From Serratia entomophila (GTDB lineage: Bacteria; Pseudomonadota; Gammaproteobacteria; Enterobacterales; Enterobacteriaceae): 64,000 nucleotides of DNA. Both the position numbers and the translations under genes were made by a program. Below, in pieces: positions 23,245 through 35,505 of the stretch. The stretch spans positions 372,001-436,000 of the forward strand of contig NZ_CP082787.1 of the NCBI RefSeq assembly GCF_021462285.1. Reading direction: 5' to 3'. Below the pieces are notes generated by a model. It was not told the origin of the DNA. It saw only the letters and a program-made list of their open reading frames with translations, and searched no databases. Position 1 is the stretch's first letter. Each line of letters begins with the position of its first letter.

Positions 23245-23346
23245 TTTGTCGCCTGGAGGCGGGGGGCGATAAGCCAACCGTGTTTTCATACGAACACGTC
23301 AGGATGACGGCTATTTGAACAGGAAAGATTTAGAGGTATTTATACG

Positions 23347-23823
23347 ATGAAACAGATTCCGATGACCTTGTTTGGCGCTGAAAAACTGCGCGAAGAACTT
23401 GAATATCTGAAAGGCGTACGCCGTCCGAAGATCATTGCCGACATCGCTGACGCCCGCGAGCACGGCGATCTGAAAGAAAACGCCGAGTACCATGCCGCCC
23501 GTGAGCAGCAGGGATTCTGCGAAGGACGCATTCAGGAAATTGAAGCCAAACTGTCTAACGCGCAGGTAATCGATATCACCAAGATGCCTAATACCGGCCG
23601 CGTGATTTTTGGCGCCACCGTTTCGGTGCTGAACCTGGATAGCGAAGAAGAGGTTACCTACCGCATCGTTGGCGACGATGAAGCCGATTTCAAGAAAAAT
23701 CTGATTTCGGTAAATTCGCCGATGGCGCGCGGTTTGATCGGCAAAGAACAAGACGACGTGGTGGTGATCAAAACCCCGGGCGGCGACGTGGATTACGAAA
23801 TCCTGAAGGTGGAGTATCTCTGA
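23347..23823 (+). CDS. greA: Transcription elongation factor GreA
   Basis: Enters the RNA polymerase secondary channel and stimulates cleavage of backtracked transcripts. 158 residues: N-terminal coiled coil (1-75) with acidic tip [23 protein letters not shown], and a C-terminal FKBP-like domain ending [20 protein letters not shown]. Identical length to E. coli. Divergent from dacB. Confidence 0.98.
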   Translation: MKQIPMTLFGAEKLREELEYLKGVRRPKIIADIADAREHGDLKENAEYHAAREQQGFCEGRIQEIEAKLSNAQVIDITKMPNTGRVIFGATVSVLNLDSEEEVTYRIVGDDEADFKKNLISVNSPMARGLIGKEQDDVVVIKTPGGDVDYEILKVEYL

Positions 23824-23870
23824 TCGTTCGCCGAACGGTCAGAAATGCGCCAGGGTTTTGTAAAGAAAGG

Positions 23871-23893
23871 AAAAAGGCCGCTCGCGGCCTTTT
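23871..23893. terminator. Bidirectional terminator between greA and yhbY
   Basis: AAAAGGCCGC-TC-GCGGCCTTTT, a perfect palindrome with A-run and T-run, between convergent genes. The two-base gap means the innermost pairs open to form the loop. Confidence 0.9.
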
Positions 23894-23937
23894 ATCTGAA
23901 TCGGGTGCATGGCACCTTTTCGTTAACCTGACGTTTA

Positions 23938-24231
23938 TTAACGCGGTAGACTGATCTTGCGCTCTTTAGACGGGCGGTAAAGAATAAGCGTACTGCCGAT
24001 GACTTGCACGTTGCAGGCGCCCGTTTCACGCACGATAGCGTCGGCGATCAGGGTTTTGGTTTCGCGATCTTCAGCGGCGATTTTCACCTTGATCAGCTCG
24101 TGATGCTCCAGAGCCTGTTCAATTTCAGCCAGCACCCCTTCGGTGAGACCGTTATTACCCAGCATGACAACCGGTTTTAACGGATGCGCCAGGCCTTTCA
24201 GGTGCTGTTTTTGTTTATTATTCAGATTCAT
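23938..24231 (-). CDS. yhbY: CRM-domain RNA-binding protein YhbY
   Basis: A 97-residue single CRS1-YhbY (CRM) domain protein that associates with pre-50S ribosomal particles. The GxxG loop of the domain is GNNG (25-28 region, MLGNNGLTEGV), and the sequence ends LYRPSKERKISLPR. Divergent from rlmE, as in E. coli, which fits a joint role in ribosome biogenesis. Confidence 0.96.
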   Translation of the reverse strand: MNLNNKQKQHLKGLAHPLKPVVMLGNNGLTEGVLAEIEQALEHHELIKVKIAAEDRETKTLIADAIVRETGACNVQVIGSTLILYRPSKERKISLPR

Positions 24232-24374
24232 TGTCTTTTTTACTTAAGTTGGGATTGAAAACGGTACATTCTACCGCCATCTCATGTGTATCACCAAATC
24301 GGTCTTCACCGGTGTGAGTCTACGTGAGCAGCGAACCTGACATAAGACTCTTTTTATGATAGTTGGAAAACGAG

Positions 24375-25004
24375 ATGGCTAATAAAAAGCGTTCTGCTAG
24401 CTCCAGTCGCTGGTTGCAGGAACACTTTAGCGATAAATATGTGCAGCAGGCGCAGAAAAAGGGGCTGCGTTCCCGCGCCTGGTTTAAACTGGATGAAATA
24501 CAGCAGAGTGACAAACTGTTCAAGCCGGGCATGACCGTCGTGGACCTGGGAGCAGCGCCGGGAGGCTGGTCGCAATACGTGGTCACCCAAATCGGCGGTA
24601 CCGGTCGCATCATCGCCTGTGATATTTTGCCAATGGATCCTATCGTTGGCGTCGATTTCCTTCAGGGCGATTTTCGTGATGAACTGGTGCTTAAAGCGCT
24701 GTTGGAACGTGTAGGTGAAAGTAAGGTTCAGGTGGTCATGTCCGATATGGCCCCGAATATGAGTGGCACTCCGGCCGTCGATATACCAAGATCGATGTAT
24801 CTGGTGGAGTTAGCACTGGAGATGTGTCGTGATGTCCTCGCACCAGGCGGAAGTTTCCTGGTGAAGGTGTTCCAGGGAGATGGCTTTGACGAGTACCTAC
24901 GGGAAATTCGCTCCCTGTTTACGAAGGTTAAGATTCGTAAGCCTGACGCTTCCCGCGCACGTTCGCGCGAAGTGTACATTGTAGCGACAGGGCGCAAGCT
25001 GTAG
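24375..25004 (+). CDS. rlmE: 23S rRNA 2'-O-methyltransferase RlmE (U2552)
   Basis: SAM-dependent methylation of U2552 in the A-loop, needed for late 50S assembly. 209 residues from [13 protein letters not shown]; an in-frame ATG four codons upstream is rejected by homology. SAM motif [15 protein letters not shown] (about 56-70); K-D-K-E catalytic residues are visible in [23 protein letters not shown] and REVYIVA. Upstream of ftsH with about 47 nt between, the heat-shock operon arrangement known from E. coli. Confidence 0.98.
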   Translation: MANKKRSASSSRWLQEHFSDKYVQQAQKKGLRSRAWFKLDEIQQSDKLFKPGMTVVDLGAAPGGWSQYVVTQIGGTGRIIACDILPMDPIVGVDFLQGDFRDELVLKALLERVGESKVQVVMSDMAPNMSGTPAVDIPRSMYLVELALEMCRDVLAPGGSFLVKVFQGDGFDEYLREIRSLFTKVKIRKPDASRARSREVYIVATGRKL

Positions 25005-25051
25005 TACCCTAACGCTGTTTGTTAACACAGTTGTAATATGAGGTTAATCCC

Positions 25052-26992
25052 TTGAGTGACATGGCGAAAAACCTAATTCTCTGGTTAGTCATCGCGGTAG
25101 TGTTGATGTCTGTATTCCAGAGCTTTGGGCCCAGCGAGTCGAATGGCCGTAGGGTAGATTATTCTACCTTCATGTCCGAACTGACCCAGGACCAGGTTCG
25201 CGAAGCGCGAATTAACGGACGTGAAATTAACGTTACCAAGAAAGACAGTAACAAATACACGACCTACATCCCCGTCAACGATCCCAAGTTGCTGGATACG
25301 TTGTTAACGAAGAATGTGAAAGTTGTCGGCGAGCCGCCTGAAGAGCCGAGCCTGCTGGCCTCTATCTTTATTTCTTGGTTCCCGATGCTGTTGCTGATCG
25401 GGGTCTGGATCTTCTTTATGCGCCAAATGCAGGGCGGCGGCGGCAAGGGCGCGATGTCGTTCGGCAAGAGCAAGGCCCGCATGCTGACCGAAGATCAGAT
25501 CAAAACCACTTTTGCTGACGTCGCCGGCTGTGACGAAGCGAAAGAAGAAGTGAGCGAACTGGTGGAATACCTGCGCGAACCGAGCCGTTTCCAGAAGCTG
25601 GGCGGCAAGATCCCTAAAGGCGTGCTGATGGTTGGCCCGCCGGGGACCGGTAAAACGCTGCTGGCGAAAGCGATCGCCGGCGAAGCGAAAGTGCCGTTCT
25701 TCACCATTTCCGGTTCCGACTTCGTAGAAATGTTTGTCGGTGTGGGTGCTTCCCGCGTGCGCGACATGTTCGAGCAGGCCAAGAAAGCCGCACCTTGCAT
25801 CATCTTTATCGACGAAATCGACGCCGTCGGCCGCCAGCGTGGCGCCGGTCTGGGCGGCGGTCACGACGAACGCGAGCAGACGCTGAACCAGATGCTGGTT
25901 GAGATGGACGGTTTTGAAGGCAACGAGGGCATCATCGTCATCGCGGCAACCAACCGTCCGGACGTGCTTGACCCGGCGCTGCTGCGTCCGGGCCGTTTCG
26001 ATCGTCAGGTGGTGGTAGGTCTGCCGGACGTGCGCGGCCGTGAGCAGATCCTGAAGGTGCACATGCGCCGCGTGCCGTTGGCGGCCGATATCGACGCCTC
26101 CGTCATTGCGCGCGGTACCCCGGGCTTCTCCGGTGCCGACCTGGCCAACCTGGTCAACGAAGCGGCGCTGTTCGCCGCCCGCGGCAACAAACGCGTGGTG
26201 TCGATGGTTGAGTTCGAAAAGGCCAAAGACAAGATCATGATGGGTGCGGAACGTCGCTCCATGGTGATGACCGAAGCGCAGAAAGAGTCGACCGCGTATC
26301 ACGAAGCAGGCCACGCCATCATTGGCCGTCTGGTTCCTGAGCACGATCCGGTTCACAAGGTGACCATCATTCCTCGCGGCCGTGCGCTCGGCGTAACCTT
26401 CTTCCTGCCGGAAGGGGATGCGATCAGCGCCAGCCGTCAGAAGCTGGAAAGCCAAATCTCCACCCTGTACGGTGGCCGTCTGGCGGAAGAGATCATCTAC
26501 GGTCCGGAAAAAGTCTCTACCGGCGCGTCGAACGACATTAAAGTGGCGACCTCCATCGCCCGCAACATGGTGACCCAATGGGGCTTCTCCGAGAAGCTGG
26601 GGCCGCTGCTGTATGCGGAAGAAGAGGGCGAAGTGTTCCTGGGCCGTTCAGTAGCCAAGGCGAAACACATGTCGGACGAAACCGCACGTATCATCGACCA
26701 GGAAGTGAAGTCGCTGATCGAACGTAACTACGTACGCGCTCGTGCGCTGCTGATGGAAAACATGGACATCCTGCATTCGATGAAGGATGCGCTGATGAAA
26801 TATGAAACCATCGATGCGCCGCAGATCGACGATCTGATGAACCGCAAAGACGTGCGTCCGCCGGCGGGCTGGGACGATGCGAGCAAGGGCAACAGCTCCG
26901 ACAACGGCGGCACCCCAAAAGCCCCGACGCCGGTAGATGAGCCGCGCACGCCAAACCCAGGCAATACCATGTCTGAACAGCTCGACAAGTAA
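25052..26992 (+). CDS. ftsH: ATP-dependent zinc metalloprotease FtsH
   Basis: Essential membrane-bound AAA+ protease that controls LpxC, sigma-32 and membrane-protein quality. 646 residues if started at TTG 25052, which has GAGG 8 nt upstream; the ATG at 25061 (MAKNLILW) is the alternative and gives 643. TM1 about 8-27, periplasmic domain, TM2 about 103-123, AAA with Walker A GPPGTGKT (about 195) and Walker [12 protein letters not shown], second region of homology [18 protein letters not shown], and protease HEAGH zinc site near 417-421. C-terminus NTMSEQLDK. Confidence 0.98.
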   Translation: MSDMAKNLILWLVIAVVLMSVFQSFGPSESNGRRVDYSTFMSELTQDQVREARINGREINVTKKDSNKYTTYIPVNDPKLLDTLLTKNVKVVGEPPEEPSLLASIFISWFPMLLLIGVWIFFMRQMQGGGGKGAMSFGKSKARMLTEDQIKTTFADVAGCDEAKEEVSELVEYLREPSRFQKLGGKIPKGVLMVGPPGTGKTLLAKAIAGEAKVPFFTISGSDFVEMFVGVGASRVRDMFEQAKKAAPCIIFIDEIDAVGRQRGAGLGGGHDEREQTLNQMLVEMDGFEGNEGIIVIAATNRPDVLDPALLRPGRFDRQVVVGLPDVRGREQILKVHMRRVPLAADIDASVIARGTPGFSGADLANLVNEAALFAARGNKRVVSMVEFEKAKDKIMMGAERRSMVMTEAQKESTAYHEAGHAIIGRLVPEHDPVHKVTIIPRGRALGVTFFLPEGDAISASRQKLESQISTLYGGRLAEEIIYGPEKVSTGASNDIKVATSIARNMVTQWGFSEKLGPLLYAEEEGEVFLGRSVAKAKHMSDETARIIDQEVKSLIERNYVRARALLMENMDILHSMKDALMKYETIDAPQIDDLMNRKDVRPPAGWDDASKGNSSDNGGTPKAPTPVDEPRTPNPGNTMSEQLDK

Positions 26993-27013
26993 GTCTCGCT
27001 GTGCAATAACATC

Positions 27014-27037
27014 AAACCCCGGCATGCCGGGGTTTTT
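27014..27037 (+). terminator. Intrinsic terminator of ftsH
   Basis: AAACCCCGGCATGCCGGGGTTT followed by T-run. Confidence 0.9.
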
Positions 27038-27074
27038 TATTGCCCGGCGGGCAGAACAGTAAGGTGGATAAAGC

Positions 27075-27911
27075 ATGCAGTTAACCGTGCGAGACATGAC
27101 GCTCAATCTTTCCCATCCTCAGGTGATGGGCATCCTCAACGTGACGCCGGATTCGTTTTCCGACGGCGGCCGTCACAACACCCTGAACCAGGCGCTGCTG
27201 CACGCGCATGCGCTGATTTCGGCCGGCGCCACCATGATTGACGTGGGGGGCGAATCGACGCGGCCCGGGGCGGCGGAGGTGAGCGAGCAGGAAGAGATCG
27301 CGCGGGTGGTGCCGGTGGTGGAAGCGCTGGCGCAGCGCTTCGAAGTGTTTATCTCGGTCGACACCTCAAAAGCGGGGGTGATCCGCGAATCGGCGCAGGC
27401 GGGTGCGCATCTGATCAACGATATCCGTTCGTTGCAGGAGCCGGGCGCGTTGGCGGCGGCGGCGGAAAGCGGCCTGCCGGTGTGCCTGATGCATATGCAA
27501 GGCCAGCCGCGCACCATGCAGCAAGCCCCGCACTACGATGATCTGATCGCCGAGGTGAACGCGTTTTTTGCGCACCATATCCAACGCTGCAATGACGCCG
27601 GCATAACAAAACAGAAATTGCTGCTCGACCCAGGCTTCGGTTTCGGTAAAAATTTAGCGCACAACTATCAGCTTCTGGCTCGGTTGTCGGAATTTCATCG
27701 CTTCGGTCTGCCGCTGTTGGTGGGGATGTCGCGTAAGTCGATGATTGGGCAATTGCTGAACGTGCCGCCTGACCAAAGGGTCATCGGCAGCGTGGCCTGC
27801 GCGGTGATCGCCGCGATGCAGGGCGCACAGATTGTCAGAGTGCATGACGTTAAAGAAACCGTCGAGGCGATGCGTGTCGTCGAGGCAACACTTTCAGCTA
27901 AAGGACAGTAG
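27075..27911 (+). CDS. folP: Dihydropteroate synthase
   Basis: Folate pathway enzyme joining 6-hydroxymethyl-dihydropterin diphosphate with p-aminobenzoate; the sulfonamide target. 278 residues, TIM barrel. Conserved segments: [15 protein letters not shown] (17-31), [19 protein letters not shown] and [11 protein letters not shown]. In E. coli and here it lies between ftsH and glmM; glmM starts 4 nt after the stop, so the two are coupled. Confidence 0.98.
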   Translation: MQLTVRDMTLNLSHPQVMGILNVTPDSFSDGGRHNTLNQALLHAHALISAGATMIDVGGESTRPGAAEVSEQEEIARVVPVVEALAQRFEVFISVDTSKAGVIRESAQAGAHLINDIRSLQEPGALAAAAESGLPVCLMHMQGQPRTMQQAPHYDDLIAEVNAFFAHHIQRCNDAGITKQKLLLDPGFGFGKNLAHNYQLLARLSEFHRFGLPLLVGMSRKSMIGQLLNVPPDQRVIGSVACAVIAAMQGAQIVRVHDVKETVEAMRVVEATLSAKGQ

Positions 27912-27915
27912 AAAC

Positions 27916-29253
27916 ATGAGCGAGCGCAAATATTTTGGCACCGACGGCATTCGTGGCAAGGTCGGTGATAGCCCAATTACCCCGGACTTCGTACTGAAGC
28001 TCGGTTGGGCAGCCGGCAAAGTGCTGGCGCGGCACGGCTCTCGCAAGATAATCATCGGTAAGGATACCCGTATTTCCGGCTATATGCTGGAGTCTGCGCT
28101 GGAAGCGGGCCTGGCGGCGGCGGGGTTGTCTGCCTCCTTCACCGGGCCCATGCCGACGCCGGCGGTGGCCTATCTGACGCGCACCTTCCGCGCTGAAGCC
28201 GGCATCGTCATCTCCGCCTCGCACAACCCGTTCTACGATAACGGCATCAAATTCTTCTCGATCGACGGCGCCAAGCTGCCGGATCACGTGGAAGAAGCGA
28301 TCGAAGCCGAGATGGAAAAGCCGCTGACCTGCGTGGAGTCCGCCGAGCTGGGCAAAGCCAGCCGCATCATCGATGCAGCCGGCCGCTATATTGAATTCTG
28401 CAAAGGCACCTTCCCGAGCGAACTGAGCCTGAAGGGGCTGAAAATCGTGGTCGACTGCGCCAATGGCGCCACCTACCATATCGCGCCGAGCGTGCTGCGT
28501 GAGCTGGGCGCGACGGTGATCGCCATCGGCGTGGAGCCGGACGGCATGAACATCAACGAAAAATGCGGCGCCACCGACGTTCGCCAGCTGCAGGAGCGCG
28601 TGCTGCAGGAGAAGGCGCACGTCGGCCTGGCGTTCGACGGCGACGGCGACCGCGTGATGATGGTGGATCACCTGGGCAACAAGGTAGACGGCGATCAGAT
28701 CCTGTACATCATCGCCCGCGAAGGCCTGCGCCAGGGGCAGCTGCGCGGCGGCGCCGTCGGCACGCTGATGAGCAACATGGGGCTGGAGCTGGCGCTGAAG
28801 CAGCTGGGCATCCCGTTTGCGCGCGCCAAAGTGGGCGACCGCTACGTGCTGGAAAAACTGCAGGAGCTGGGCTGGCGCATCGGCGCGGAAAACTCCGGCC
28901 ACGTGATCCTGCTGGACAAAACCACCACCGGCGACGGCATCGTGGCCGGGCTGCAGGTGCTGACCGCGATGGTACGCAACCATATGAGCCTGCACGACCT
29001 GTGCAGCGGCATGAAGCTGCTGCCGCAAATTCTGGTCAACGTGCGCTTCGCTGGCGAACACAACCCGCTGGAGTCTGACGAGGTGCGTAAAATCACCGAG
29101 CAGGTTGAAGCCGAACTGGCCGGCCGCGGCCGCGTGCTGCTGCGCAAATCCGGCACCGAGCCGCTGATCCGCGTGATGGTGGAAGGCGAGGACGAGCAGC
29201 AGGTGACGACGCTGGCGCATCGCATCGCCGACGCGGTGAAATCTGCCGGTTAA
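27916..29253 (+). CDS. glmM: Phosphoglucosamine mutase
   Basis: Converts glucosamine-6-phosphate to glucosamine-1-phosphate for UDP-GlcNAc synthesis. 445 residues from [14 protein letters not shown]; upstream in-frame starts overlap folP and are rejected by homology. Active-site phosphoserine S102 in [11 protein letters not shown], metal loop DGDGDR (about 241-246), sugar loop GAENSGH, and phosphate loop [12 protein letters not shown] near the C-terminus. Co-transcribed with folP. Confidence 0.98.
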   Translation: MSERKYFGTDGIRGKVGDSPITPDFVLKLGWAAGKVLARHGSRKIIIGKDTRISGYMLESALEAGLAAAGLSASFTGPMPTPAVAYLTRTFRAEAGIVISASHNPFYDNGIKFFSIDGAKLPDHVEEAIEAEMEKPLTCVESAELGKASRIIDAAGRYIEFCKGTFPSELSLKGLKIVVDCANGATYHIAPSVLRELGATVIAIGVEPDGMNINEKCGATDVRQLQERVLQEKAHVGLAFDGDGDRVMMVDHLGNKVDGDQILYIIAREGLRQGQLRGGAVGTLMSNMGLELALKQLGIPFARAKVGDRYVLEKLQELGWRIGAENSGHVILLDKTTTGDGIVAGLQVLTAMVRNHMSLHDLCSGMKLLPQILVNVRFAGEHNPLESDEVRKITEQVEAELAGRGRVLLRKSGTEPLIRVMVEGEDEQQVTTLAHRIADAVKSAG

Positions 29254-29269
29254 AACAGGCGGTTATCTC

Positions 29270-29295
29270 CCGGGCGCCGGCTTGCCGGCGCCCGG
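29270..29295. terminator. G+C-rich perfect palindrome after glmM
   Basis: CCGGGCGCCGGC-TT-GCCGGCGCCCGG: 12-bp arms, followed by AAAAA and not by T. It can form an RNA 3' hairpin but is not a canonical intrinsic terminator for either strand. Confidence 0.5.
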
Positions 29296-29474
29296 AAAAA
29301 TGATTGTTGATGTTTTTTTCCGCAAACGCGCCGGCGGCGGCAAATTGCCCTTGCGCGGTCTGGCGGCTTTGGTTAGTATTCACACCCGCTTCAGTAGGCA
29401 GTTTGTAAAAACGCCTGCTTTATTGGTGAGAAGCATTTGGCATGCGGTGAAGCCGCAAGGATACGGGTACTACT

Positions 29475-29810
29475 ATGTACGAAGCTCTTCTGGTAATTTT
29501 CCTGCTGATCTCAATCGGGCTGGTCGCTCTGATTATGCTGCAGCAAGGTAAAGGCGCTGATATGGGAGCCTCTTTCGGAGCAGGTGCATCTGGCACATTG
29601 TTCGGTTCGAGTGGTTCCGGTAACTTTATGACGCGCATGACTGCTGTGTTGGCGACGCTGTTCTTCGTCATCAGCCTGATTCTGGGCAACCTCAGCAGCA
29701 ACCAAAGCAAGAAAGGCAGCGAGTGGGAAAACTTGGGTCAGCCAGTGAAATCTGAGCAGACTACCGCGCCGGCGGCACCAGCCAAGCCGAGCAGCGATAT
29801 CCCGCAGTAA
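29475..29810 (+). CDS. secG: Preprotein translocase subunit SecG
   Basis: Small subunit of the SecYEG channel, which helps SecA-driven translocation. 111 residues with two TM segments (about 3-22 and 52-72) and the conserved cytoplasmic loop QQGKGADMGASFGAGASGTLFGS. Its gene is followed by tRNA-Leu(GAG), as in E. coli secG-leuU. Confidence 0.98.
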   Translation: MYEALLVIFLLISIGLVALIMLQQGKGADMGASFGAGASGTLFGSSGSGNFMTRMTAVLATLFFVISLILGNLSSNQSKKGSEWENLGQPVKSEQTTAPAAPAKPSSDIPQ

Positions 29811-29888
29811 GCAGCAACGCAGTAACAGAGTTTGAAAACGGTGGTTGTGAACTCGAAGGATCAACGGCCGTTAGCAGTAAGAATCTGT

Positions 29889-29975
29889 ACCGAGGTGGTG
29901 GAATTGGTAGACACGCTACCTTGAGGTGGTAGTGCCCTAACGGGCTTGTGGGTTCGAGTCCCATCCTCGGTACCA
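29889..29975 (+). tRNA. leuU: tRNA-Leu (anticodon GAG)
   Basis: 87 nt with encoded CCA. Acceptor ACCGAGG pairs with CCTCGGT; anticodon stem CTACC/GGTAG closes the loop TTGAGGT with anticodon GAG; a class II variable arm (TGCCCTAACGGGCTT) and GGTTCGAGTCC T-arm are present. Position after secG matches E. coli leuU. Confidence 0.97.
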
Positions 29976-30035
29976 AATCCCAGAGATAACTTGCAAATTT
30001 GCGATTATCGGCGTAGTATTTGCCACGTTTTCGGA

Positions 30036-30112
<77 letters not shown>

Positions 30113-30243
30113 CTTTCCTTTAAGTGTTTATTTTCAAATACACTTTTCGAATGAAATCCGCTTTTCTCGAACAACATTTGAAAATGACACTTGCTTGAAA
30201 GTTGCACCGAAGCCGCTCAGCGGCAAACAGGGTCCAGTTGCAT

Positions 30244-30269
30244 AAAGCCCCGAATTTTCGGGGTTTTTT
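30244..30269 (+). terminator. Terminator between metY and rimP
   Basis: CCCCGAA-TT-TTCGGGG stem with six T. It lies within the nusA-operon leader, so partial readthrough must occur if metY and rimP share a transcript. Confidence 0.85.
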
Positions 30270-30291
30270 GTTATTTGGCAACAGAATCACT

Positions 30292-30312
30292 GGGCTATTA
30301 GGCCCTTTTTTT
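30292..30312 (+). terminator. Second terminator-like hairpin in the rimP leader
   Basis: GGGCT-ATTA-GGCCC followed by seven T, ending 17 nt before the rimP start; a possible attenuator, since NusA autoregulates this operon in E. coli. Confidence 0.6.
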
Positions 30313-30329
30313 ATGTCTTGGGGGTGGGC

Positions 30330-30782
30330 TTGTCCACATTAGAGCAAAAGTTAACAGAGATGCTTTCGGCACCGGTAGAAGCGTTGGGCTTTGAGCTTGT
30401 AGGCATCGAATTTATTCGTGCGCGCCAATCGACGCTCCGCATCTATATTGATAGTGAAAACGGCATCAATGTTGATGATTGTGCTGATGTCAGCCACCAG
30501 GTCAGCGCTGTATTGGACGTCGAAGAGCCAATCACGGTCGCTTACAACTTGGAAGTCTCCTCTCCTGGCCTTGATCGCCCAATGTTCACCGCAGAGCACT
30601 ATACTCGTTTCCTCGGTGAAGAAGTCAGCCTGGTCCTGCGCATGGCGGTACAGAACCGCCGCAAGTGGCAGGGCATTATCAAGTCTGTCGACGGCGAGAT
30701 GATCACGGTTACTGTGGAAGGGAAAGATGAAGTGTTCGCGCTGAGCAATATCCAGAAAGCGAACCTGGTACCCCACTTTTAA
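30330..30782 (+). CDS. rimP: Ribosome maturation factor RimP
   Basis: Needed for 30S subunit maturation. 150 residues from TTG 30330 ([12 protein letters not shown]), with GGGGG about 5 nt upstream; in-frame GTG (30324) and TTG (30318) are possible but overlap the ribosome site. N-terminal alpha/beta domain with [11 protein letters not shown] and a C-terminal SH3-like domain with [24 protein letters not shown] and [10 protein letters not shown]. First protein gene of the nusA-infB operon. Confidence 0.95.
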   Translation: MSTLEQKLTEMLSAPVEALGFELVGIEFIRARQSTLRIYIDSENGINVDDCADVSHQVSAVLDVEEPITVAYNLEVSSPGLDRPMFTAEHYTRFLGEEVSLVLRMAVQNRRKWQGIIKSVDGEMITVTVEGKDEVFALSNIQKANLVPHF

Positions 30783-32312
<1,530 letters not shown>

Positions 32313-32336
32313 TAAACTGTAGCAGGAAGGAACAGC

Positions 32337-35024
32337 ATGACGACAGATGTAACCGTAAAATCGCTGGCAGCAGAGATTCAGACTCCGGTTGATCGCCTGG
32401 TACAGCAGTTTGCTGATGCAGGGATCAACAAGTCCGAATCGGACGCTGTGACCCAGCAAGAAAAAGAAACATTGCTGGCGCACCTGAACCGTGAACACGG
32501 CAGTGCGCCGGGTAAACTCACTTTGCAGCGCAAAACGCGCAGCACCTTGAATATCCCGAGCACCGGCGGTAAAAGTAAATCGGTGCAAATTGAGGTCCGC
32601 AAGAAACGCACTTATGTAAATCGCGATACGCCAGAAGCCCAACAGGCTGAAGCGGCAGAGCAGGCACAGCGTGAAGCGGAAGAGCAGGCACGGCGCGAAG
32701 CGGAAGAGCTAGCGAAACGCGAAGCGGAAGCGAAGCGCGCAGCCGAAGAGCAAGCCAAACGTGAGGCCGCGGAGATTGCTAAGCGTAATTCAGCGGAAAA
32801 AGAAAAAGTGACCAATCAACATACCGACGAAATGACCAAGCCAGCTCAGGCAGAAAAAGCACGCCGTGAAGCCGAAGCCGCTGAACTGAAACGTAAAGCG
32901 GAAGAGGAAGTGCGCCGTAAGGTTGAAGAAGAAGCCAAACGCGTAGCGGAAGAAGCGCGCCGTATGGCCGAAGAGAACGGCGAGAAGTGGGCCGAAGCTG
33001 AAGCGGCTAGCGCTGCGGTTGAAACGGCAGACTACCACGTGACCACCTCTCAGCACGCTCGCGCCGCAGAAGATGAAAACGACGCCAAAGTTGAAGGCGA
33101 GCGCCGCAGCCGCACCCGTGGCGGTAAAGCGACCAAGCAGAAGAAAGGCAACAAGCTTTCCGAGTCCAAAGCGGACCGCGAAGAAGCGCGCGCCGTTACC
33201 CGCGGCGGTAAAGGCAAGCGTAAGCCAAGCAGCCTGCAGCAGGGCTTCAACAAGCCGGCTCAGGTGGTTAACCGCGACGTTATCATCGGCGAAACCATCA
33301 CCGTAGCCGAACTGGCTAACAAGATGGCGGTTAAAGGCTCTCAGGTCATCAAAGCGATGATGAAGCTGGGCGCAATGGCGACCATCAACCAGGTCATCGA
33401 CCAGGAAACCGCGCAGCTGGTTGCCGAAGAGATGGGCCACAAGGTTATCCTGCGTCGTGAGAACGAGCTGGAAGAAGCGCTGATGAGCGACCGTGATACC
33501 GGTGCCGCCGCAGAGCCGCGCGCGCCGGTCGTGACCATCATGGGCCACGTTGACCACGGTAAAACCTCTCTGCTGGACTACATCCGCTCCACCAAGGTGG
33601 CGGCGGGCGAGGCCGGCGGCATTACCCAGCATATCGGTGCTTACCACGTAGAAACCGAGAACGGCATGATCACCTTCCTGGATACCCCAGGCCACGCAGC
33701 CTTTACCTCAATGCGTGCCCGCGGTGCTCAGGCGACCGACATCGTGGTTCTGGTGGTTGCCGCCGACGACGGCGTGATGCCGCAAACCATCGAAGCTATC
33801 CAGCACGCGAAAGCGGCGCAGGTGCCGTTGGTGGTTGCAGTGAACAAAATCGACAAGCCGGAAGCCGATCCGGATCGCGTTAAGCAGGAACTGTCCCAGT
33901 ACGGCGTTATGCCGGAAGAGTGGGGCGGCGAAGCGCAGTTCGTTCACGTATCCGCGAAAGCCGGTACCGGTATCGACGAACTGCTGAACGCTATCCTGCT
34001 GCAGTCCGAAGTTCTCGAGCTGAAAGCGGTACGCAGCGGCATGGCCAGCGGTGTAGTTATCGAATCCTTCCTGGATAAAGGTCGTGGCCCGGTGGCTACC
34101 GTTCTGGTTCAGGAAGGTACGCTGAACAAGGGCGATATCGTGCTGTGTGGCTTCGAATACGGCCGCGTGCGTGCGATGCGTGACGAGCTGGGCCGCGAAG
34201 TGACCTCCGCCGGTCCTTCTATCCCGGTGGAAATCCTGGGTCTGTCCAGCGTTCCGGCGGCGGGTGACGAAGCGACCGTGGTGCGTGACGAGAAGAAAGC
34301 GCGTGAAGTTGCGCTGTACCGTCAGGGCAAGTTCCGCGAAGTCAAACTGGCGCGCCAGCAGAAATCCAAACTGGAAAACATGTTTGCGAACATGACCGAC
34401 GGTGAAGTTTCCGAGCTGAACATCGTACTGAAATCCGACGTACAGGGTTCTTGTGAAGCAATTTGCGATTCACTGCTGAAACTCTCTACCGACGAAGTGA
34501 AGGTGAAGATTGTGGGTTCCGGCGTAGGGGGCATCACCGAAACCGACGCTACCCTGGCAGCGGCTTCCAACGCCATCATCCTGGGCTTCAACGTCCGTGC
34601 CGACGCTTCTGCGCGCCGCGTGATTGAAGCGGAAAGCCTGGACCTGCGTTACTACTCGGTTATCTATAACCTGATCGACGAAGTGAAGCAGGCGATGAGC
34701 GGCATGCTGGCGCCTGAATACAAGCAGCAGATTATCGGCCTGGCCGAAGTGCGCGACGTGTTCAAATCGCCTAAATTCGGCGCTATTGCAGGTTGTATGG
34801 TTACCGAAGGTAACATCAAACGTCACAACCCAATCCGCGTTCTGCGCGACAACGTGGTTATCTATGAAGGCGAGCTGGAATCCCTGCGCCGCTTCAAAGA
34901 TGACGTTAACGAAGTCCGTAACGGCATGGAATGTGGTATCGGCGTTAAGAACTACAACGACGTGCGCGTCGGCGACATGATCGAAGTGTTCGAAATCATT
35001 GAGATTCAACGCACCATCGCTTAA
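32337..35024 (+). CDS. infB: Translation initiation factor IF-2
   Basis: GTPase that brings fMet-tRNA to the 30S subunit and promotes subunit joining. 895 residues: short N-terminal folded domain, a long charged region rich in A/E/K/R repeats (about 100-260), the second IF2-N domain (about 315-370), GTPase with G1 GHVDHGKT (about 403-410), DTPGH and NKID, then domains II-IV ending [13 protein letters not shown]. It starts 24 nt after nusA, with AGGAAGGAA upstream. Internal start codons for the shorter isoforms are conserved. Confidence 0.98.
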   Translation: MTTDVTVKSLAAEIQTPVDRLVQQFADAGINKSESDAVTQQEKETLLAHLNREHGSAPGKLTLQRKTRSTLNIPSTGGKSKSVQIEVRKKRTYVNRDTPEAQQAEAAEQAQREAEEQARREAEELAKREAEAKRAAEEQAKREAAEIAKRNSAEKEKVTNQHTDEMTKPAQAEKARREAEAAELKRKAEEEVRRKVEEEAKRVAEEARRMAEENGEKWAEAEAASAAVETADYHVTTSQHARAAEDENDAKVEGERRSRTRGGKATKQKKGNKLSESKADREEARAVTRGGKGKRKPSSLQQGFNKPAQVVNRDVIIGETITVAELANKMAVKGSQVIKAMMKLGAMATINQVIDQETAQLVAEEMGHKVILRRENELEEALMSDRDTGAAAEPRAPVVTIMGHVDHGKTSLLDYIRSTKVAAGEAGGITQHIGAYHVETENGMITFLDTPGHAAFTSMRARGAQATDIVVLVVAADDGVMPQTIEAIQHAKAAQVPLVVAVNKIDKPEADPDRVKQELSQYGVMPEEWGGEAQFVHVSAKAGTGIDELLNAILLQSEVLELKAVRSGMASGVVIESFLDKGRGPVATVLVQEGTLNKGDIVLCGFEYGRVRAMRDELGREVTSAGPSIPVEILGLSSVPAAGDEATVVRDEKKAREVALYRQGKFREVKLARQQKSKLENMFANMTDGEVSELNIVLKSDVQGSCEAICDSLLKLSTDEVKVKIVGSGVGGITETDATLAAASNAIILGFNVRADASARRVIEAESLDLRYYSVIYNLIDEVKQAMSGMLAPEYKQQIIGLAEVRDVFKSPKFGAIAGCMVTEGNIKRHNPIRVLRDNVVIYEGELESLRRFKDDVNEVRNGMECGIGVKNYNDVRVGDMIEVFEIIEIQRTIA
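32808..32834 (+). promoter_or_regulatory. Internal translation starts for IF2-2 and IF2-3
   Basis: In-frame GTG at 32808 (codon 158) and ATG at 32832 (codon 166). In E. coli the shorter IF2 forms begin at GTG 158 and ATG 165. A purine-rich GGAAAAAGAAAAA precedes the GTG. Confidence 0.65.
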
Positions 35025-35052
35025 CGATTGCACATCTGCTTAAATCTGTTTA

Positions 35053-35074
35053 CGGGGGGCCTTTGTGCCCCCCG
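35053..35074 (+). terminator. G-rich hairpin between infB and rbfA
   Basis: CGGGGGGC-CTTTGT-GCCCCCCG, perfect 8-bp stem followed only by ATTT. It probably acts as a partial terminator or processing site, since rbfA-truB continue the operon. Confidence 0.6.
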
Positions 35075-35094
35075 ATTTGTCTGGAGAATCCAAA

Positions 35095-35505
35095 ATGGCA
35101 AAAGAATTCAGCCGCGGCCAACGCGTGGCGCAAGAGATGCAGAAAGAGATTGCGATCATTCTGCAGCGTGAAGTCAAAGATCCGCGCATCGGCATGGCGA
35201 CCGTATCCGGCGTCGAAGTTTCCCGTGACCTGGCGTATGCCAAGGTGTACGTCACCTTCCTGAACGTGCTGACCGAAAACCACGATCCGGATCTGGTGAC
35301 CAACGGCATCAAAGCGCTGCAGGACGCCGCCGGCTATATCCGCACGCTGCTGGGCAAAGCCATGCGTCTGCGCGTGGTGCCTGAGCTGACCTTCGCTTAC
35401 GACAACTCCCTGGTGGAAGGCATGCGCATGTCCAACCTGGTGACTAACGTGGTGAAGAACGACGCCGAACGCCGTTCCGCATCAGGCGATGACGAGGAGG
35501 CTTAA
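35095..35505 (+). CDS. rbfA: Ribosome-binding factor A
   Basis: Binds the 30S precursor for 16S rRNA 5' end maturation and cold adaptation. 136 residues from [13 protein letters not shown], preceded by GGAGA. Single KH-type domain with KDPRIG and AKVYVTFLN; acidic C-terminal tail DDEEA. The stop TAA overlaps the truB ATG by one base. Confidence 0.98.
   Translation: MAKEFSRGQRVAQEMQKEIAIILQREVKDPRIGMATVSGVEVSRDLAYAKVYVTFLNVLTENHDPDLVTNGIKALQDAAGYIRTLLGKAMRLRVVPELTFAYDNSLVEGMRMSNLVTNVVKNDAERRSASGDDEEA

Noticed and set aside
35053..35074. End of the nusA-infB operon at the infB-rbfA hairpin
   Set aside because: No T-tract follows; rbfA and truB continue in tight coupling, so full termination is unlikely.
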